From NCBI RefSeq assembly GCF_001832885.1, contig NZ_MKIQ01000002.1:30908-94907 (forward strand): a stretch of DNA of 64,000 bases, given 5' to 3'. The notes beneath the pieces are model-generated. The model searched no databases. It was not told the origin of the DNA and saw only the letters and a list, made by a program, of their open reading frames with translations. Position numbers and translations under genes: made by a program. The DNA is from Floricoccus penangensis. Lineage in GTDB: Bacteria > Bacillota > Bacilli > Lactobacillales > Streptococcaceae. Shown in pieces: positions 61,556 to 64,000 of the stretch (positions are counted from its first letter, which is position 1; the number at the start of each line of letters is the position of its first letter).

Positions 61556-62684
61556 CTGTAAATAACTCCTCGTATTGAGATACAATTTTTTCCCAAGTGT
61601 AATCTTTAAGTATTATGTCACTTGATTTACTGCCATAAACTGATTTTTCATATTTACTCAAGTCGTCTGTCAAATCAATCAGATTTGATAGTTGATCCTT
61701 TTGCCAATACAACACGCTGTCACTACCAACATTTCTATTAAATGAAACATCAAGAACTAGATTCAAGCTAGTAGACCACATCGCCTCCAGCAAGCCTGGA
61801 TTAGTTCCCCCAACTTCATGACCATGGATGTAACCGTAAGCATTTTTCCTAATATTTTTCAATAAATCTTTATCATAAACTGTACCAACAAAATTAATTC
61901 TATTATCTTGATCGAAATTAGTTGATTCCTTTAAATATTCATAATAGGGACTTCCCTCATTATTTGTAATAATTACTAAATCTTTTGTTGTATTAGAATT
62001 CATAAACGATTTAATTATTGTCTCATAATTATTTTCTGGGACGAATCGACCAACTACAAGGTAGTATTCATCTGCTATAACATCATGTTCTTGGTACCAG
62101 TCATATTCGACATTACCTACTTCATCAATATCAGTCCCATATGCTATTACTTGGGACATAAATGGCTTATATTCCTCTTTCAGATAATCATCTATTCCTT
62201 GATTATCTGCTATAATTAAATCTGCCTTTTCAACCATTTTTCTCTCAGAATATTTCAAATATTTCCTTATTGGATAGCTCCATTTTGAACGTCGCCATTC
62301 CAAACCATCTGGGTTTACGAATAATAATCCCCCTATCTGATGGATTTTCCTAGCAACTGGAGAAATGAACGCTCCAATTGTATTACCCAAAATATAAAAA
62401 ATCGGTTTTTCAATTTCTTCATCTTTAATAAACTTCAAAGAATAATTTATAGCATCTAAATCATAAAATATTACTTTTGCACCACCTAAGTTACGTTCTT
62501 TTATATTAAAGACATCTGCTCCGTTGTAATCATAGTGAGTATGATTTTCACTTTCAGAAAGATTAGCAACATGATATTTAATATTTTTATTTTTCTGATT
62601 AGTAACTAGTTCATCAACGAAGGTTTCAAATCCACCATATTTAGCAGGTAACCCACGTGAACCGATTATAAAAACGTGTCTCAT
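61545..62684 (-). CDS. rgpA: beta-1,4 rhamnosyltransferase RgpA-like (DUF1972)
   Basis: A 379-residue GT-B enzyme. The N-terminal DUF1972 region has the hallmark Ile-Gly-Ser-Arg-Gly-Leu-Pro-Ala-Lys-Tyr-Gly-Gly-Phe-Glu-Thr-Phe-Val (6-22), and the C-terminal half the GT4 site Gly-Arg-Phe-Val-Pro-Glu-Asn-Asn and His-Gly-His-Glu-Val-Gly-Gly-Thr-Asn-Pro-Gly (about 292). It matches Cps2T/RgpA, which adds the first rhamnose to lipid-linked GlcNAc. ATG at 62684 is preferred over an upstream TTG. It lies 21 bases after rmlD. Confidence 0.9.
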   Translation of the reverse strand: MRHVFIIGSRGLPAKYGGFETFVDELVTNQKNKNIKYHVANLSESENHTHYDYNGADVFNIKERNLGGAKVIFYDLDAINYSLKFIKDEEIEKPIFYILGNTIGAFISPVARKIHQIGGLLFVNPDGLEWRRSKWSYPIRKYLKYSERKMVEKADLIIADNQGIDDYLKEEYKPFMSQVIAYGTDIDEVGNVEYDWYQEHDVIADEYYLVVGRFVPENNYETIIKSFMNSNTTKDLVIITNNEGSPYYEYLKESTNFDQDNRINFVGTVYDKDLLKNIRKNAYGYIHGHEVGGTNPGLLEAMWSTSLNLVLDVSFNRNVGSDSVLYWQKDQLSNLIDLTDDLSKYEKSVYGSKSSDIILKDYTWEKIVSQYEELFTDES

Positions 62685-62705
62685 GTTGCTCAACTTTCTA
62701 TTTTT

Positions 62706-63539
62706 TTATTTCATCATTTCATTCAATGCATCTTGCCAAGTAGGAACAATAAACCCTGTTGCTTTTGTTTTTTCTAAACTCATAATTGAATTTTTAGGTC
62801 TCTTAGCTTTTTGAACAAACTGGCTACTGTCAACTGGTGTAATTGAAATATCAGAATCTTTTAATATTTCTTTTGCAAAACCATACCAATTAGTTACTCC
62901 ATCATTTGAAAGGTGGTAAGTTCCATATTCTTTACGATTATCAACTAGATAAGTCATGAATTCAGCAAGAGTTCTAGTCCATGTTGGACGACCAAATTGA
63001 TCATCAACAACCGTAATGGTGTCATGTGTTTCTGCTAGTTTTTGCATCGTAAAAACAAAGTTATTACCATATTTCCCAAATACCCAACTTGTTCTTATAA
63101 TGTAGTGGTCTTGAACATATCTTCTAACCGCTTCTTCACCTAAAAGTTTTGTTCTACCGTATTCAGTTTGTGGATCTGTTAAATCTTCTTCAAACCACTC
63201 TTGATCAATAGGCTTGTCACCATTAAATACATAATCTGTAGAAATATAAACAAGTGTAGAATTATATTTAGCAGAAGCTTTTGCTATGTTTTCAGTTCCA
63301 ACTACATTAACTAAATAATCGACCTCTTTGCCTTCATCTTCGGCCTTATCAACTGCAGTGTATGCGGCACAATGGTAAACAATTGTTGGTTTAATTTCTG
63401 CAAATGCTTTTTCAACTGCCTTTGCATCTGTAATATCTAACTCTTTAGAGTCAGTTGCAACATAGTCAATAGATCTTTCATCTAAAAGATTTCTTAACTC
63501 TGTACCTAACTGACCACTTGCACCTGTAATTAAAATCAT
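62706..63539 (-). CDS. rmlD: dTDP-4-dehydrorhamnose reductase
   Basis: A 277-residue SDR that makes dTDP-L-rhamnose, last step of the RmlABCD pathway. Cofactor motif Thr-Gly-Ala-Ser-Gly-Gln-Leu-Gly (5-12), Ser-Thr-Asp-Tyr-Val-Phe-Asn-Gly, and catalytic Tyr/Lys in Tyr-Gly-Arg-Thr-Lys are seen. It supplies the sugar used by the RgpA-like and RgpB-like enzymes next to it. An AAGAAAG-type ribosome-binding site precedes it. Confidence 0.95.
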   Translation of the reverse strand: MILITGASGQLGTELRNLLDERSIDYVATDSKELDITDAKAVEKAFAEIKPTIVYHCAAYTAVDKAEDEGKEVDYLVNVVGTENIAKASAKYNSTLVYISTDYVFNGDKPIDQEWFEEDLTDPQTEYGRTKLLGEEAVRRYVQDHYIIRTSWVFGKYGNNFVFTMQKLAETHDTITVVDDQFGRPTWTRTLAEFMTYLVDNRKEYGTYHLSNDGVTNWYGFAKEILKDSDISITPVDSSQFVQKAKRPKNSIMSLEKTKATGFIVPTWQDALNEMMK

Positions 63540-63562
63540 TTTTTCACTTCTTTCTTAAGCGT

Positions 63563-63940
63563 TTAATGAGCTTGTCCATTATGACAAACTGCCTCAATCC
63601 GATAACCATCTGGGTCGACAATAAAGCAAGCATAATAATTTTCATGATAGTTTACCCTATAACCTGGAGCACCATTGTCAAATCCGCCGTTATTAATGGC
63701 AGCTTTATAAAATTCATCTACTTGTTTATTGCTTTTTGCTTCAAATGCAAGATGCATTGGATATACTTCACCTTCATAAATTGCAAAATCTCCAAAAGGA
63801 TCCGCACTTATGCCATCAGAAAAATTAGTGTAATCATCTCCAAAATAATGAATTACATATCCTAAGGCATTAAGGGTCTCCCTATAGAATTTTTGTGATG
63901 CTTGATGGTTTTTAACTCCGATAGCGAGATGGTTTATCAT
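63563..63940 (-). CDS. VOC family (glyoxalase-like) protein
   Basis: A 125-residue two-repeat VOC protein. The start Ile-Asn-His-Leu-Ala-Ile-Gly-Val with a metal-type His3, Ser-Xaa-Lys-Phe-Tyr-Arg, the second-repeat His-Leu-Ala-Phe-Glu-Ala and the end Phe-Ile-Val-Asp-Pro-Asp-Gly-Tyr-Arg-Ile-Glu-Ala-Val are typical. Many such genes act on small molecules or give resistance to an antibiotic or electrophile. It is 23 bases from rmlD and 23 bases from the preceding coding end, so it probably shares their transcript. Substrate unknown. Confidence 0.8.
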   Translation of the reverse strand: MINHLAIGVKNHQASQKFYRETLNALGYVIHYFGDDYTNFSDGISADPFGDFAIYEGEVYPMHLAFEAKSNKQVDEFYKAAINNGGFDNGAPGYRVNYHENYYACFIVDPDGYRIEAVCHNGQAH

Positions 63941-63963
63941 AATATCATTTACCTATTTAAATT

Positions 63964-64000
63964 TTATTGATTATTCTTTGCGTAATTAGCTTCAACTTCT
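63964..64000 (-). CDS. 3' end of a coding region, probably rmlB
   Basis: The last 11 codons before a TAA read ...Glu-Val-Glu-Ala-Asn-Tyr-Ala-Lys-Asn-Asn-Gln. This fits the C-terminus of dTDP-glucose 4,6-dehydratase (RmlB), which usually ends in a charged Glu-Val-Glu-Ala-Xaa-Tyr segment, and rmlB is the expected gene before rmlD. Too little is visible for certainty. Confidence 0.45.
   Translation of the reverse strand, partial: EVEANYAKNNQ

Overview
The window is a strongly AT-rich Firmicutes chromosome segment. Gene content and order point to the Streptococcaceae, near Lactococcus, Floricoccus or Streptococcus. Supporting signs are the rsmD-coaD-sepM order, recX and rlmD with their usual relatives, DUF1912 and DUF960 small proteins, H2O-forming NADH oxidase, glnR-glnA with a perfect GlnR box, and a rhamnose cell-wall polysaccharide locus with RmlD, RgpA-like and RgpB-like proteins. 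I cannot settle the genus from sequence alone. No tRNA, rRNA, CRISPR array, transposase or prophage was seen.

Layout. 1-9.4 kb: a partial acetyltransferase, an LCM-type methyltransferase, the rsmD-coaD-sepM operon, two tandem P-loop proteins, a large PLD/helicase/DUF3427 protein, and an unrecognised cluster of four small membrane proteins plus one membrane-anchored protein. 9.7-17.5 kb: valS and a GIY-YIG-like gene behind a T-box leader, a ClbS/DfsB protein, a mepB gene broken by an in-frame stop, DUF1912, an acetyltransferase, an EamA transporter and rlmD. 17.7-21.8 kb (plus strand): glucose dehydrogenase, YczE-type membrane protein and lactonase, which together form a glucose-to-gluconate module, then nox. 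21.8-23.4 kb: three related small membrane proteins with an XRE repressor and a set of three structured palindromes. 23.5-27.8 kb: recX, an RsuA-type pseudouridine synthase, DUF960, rpsF-ssb-rpsR and uppP.

27.8-38 kb: a lysine riboswitch followed by an amino-acid ABC transporter, DUF2316, a large multi-pass membrane protein, dnaX, a methionine-R-sulfoxide reductase, and on the plus strand chorismate mutase with two tandem CLC-F (fluoride) transporters. 37.8-45.8 kb: ammonium assimilation, gltB-gltD and glnR-glnA, each with recognisable control DNA. 45.8-48.9 kb: a Ser-rich anchored protein and a two-enzyme autolysin with six ChW repeats.

49-64 kb (all minus strand, genes overlapping or a few bases apart): one long polysaccharide operon. 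In transcription order it has the end of a probable rmlB, a VOC protein, rmlD, an RgpA-like and an RgpB-like rhamnosyltransferase, a DPM1-like glycosyltransferase with a DUF2304 partner, a pilin-like (SpaA/Cna-B) membrane protein, LicD, a TarI/IspD-like cytidylyltransferase, an SDR, a GT2 enzyme, a DUF2142 membrane protein, a Wzx-type flippase, two more GT2 enzymes and the remnant of a GT-C-like gene. Together they suggest a rhamnose-based glycan, modified with an alditol- or choline-type phosphate and lipid-linked sugars, and exported by a flippase rather than by the RgpCD ABC transporter.

The most unusual items are the covarying tandem hairpins (22.5-22.8 kb), the pilin-like protein inside the glycan operon, the second CLC-F paralogue lacking the gating Glu, the small membrane-protein cluster at 7.6-9.4 kb and the GIY-YIG-like gene under valine T-box control.
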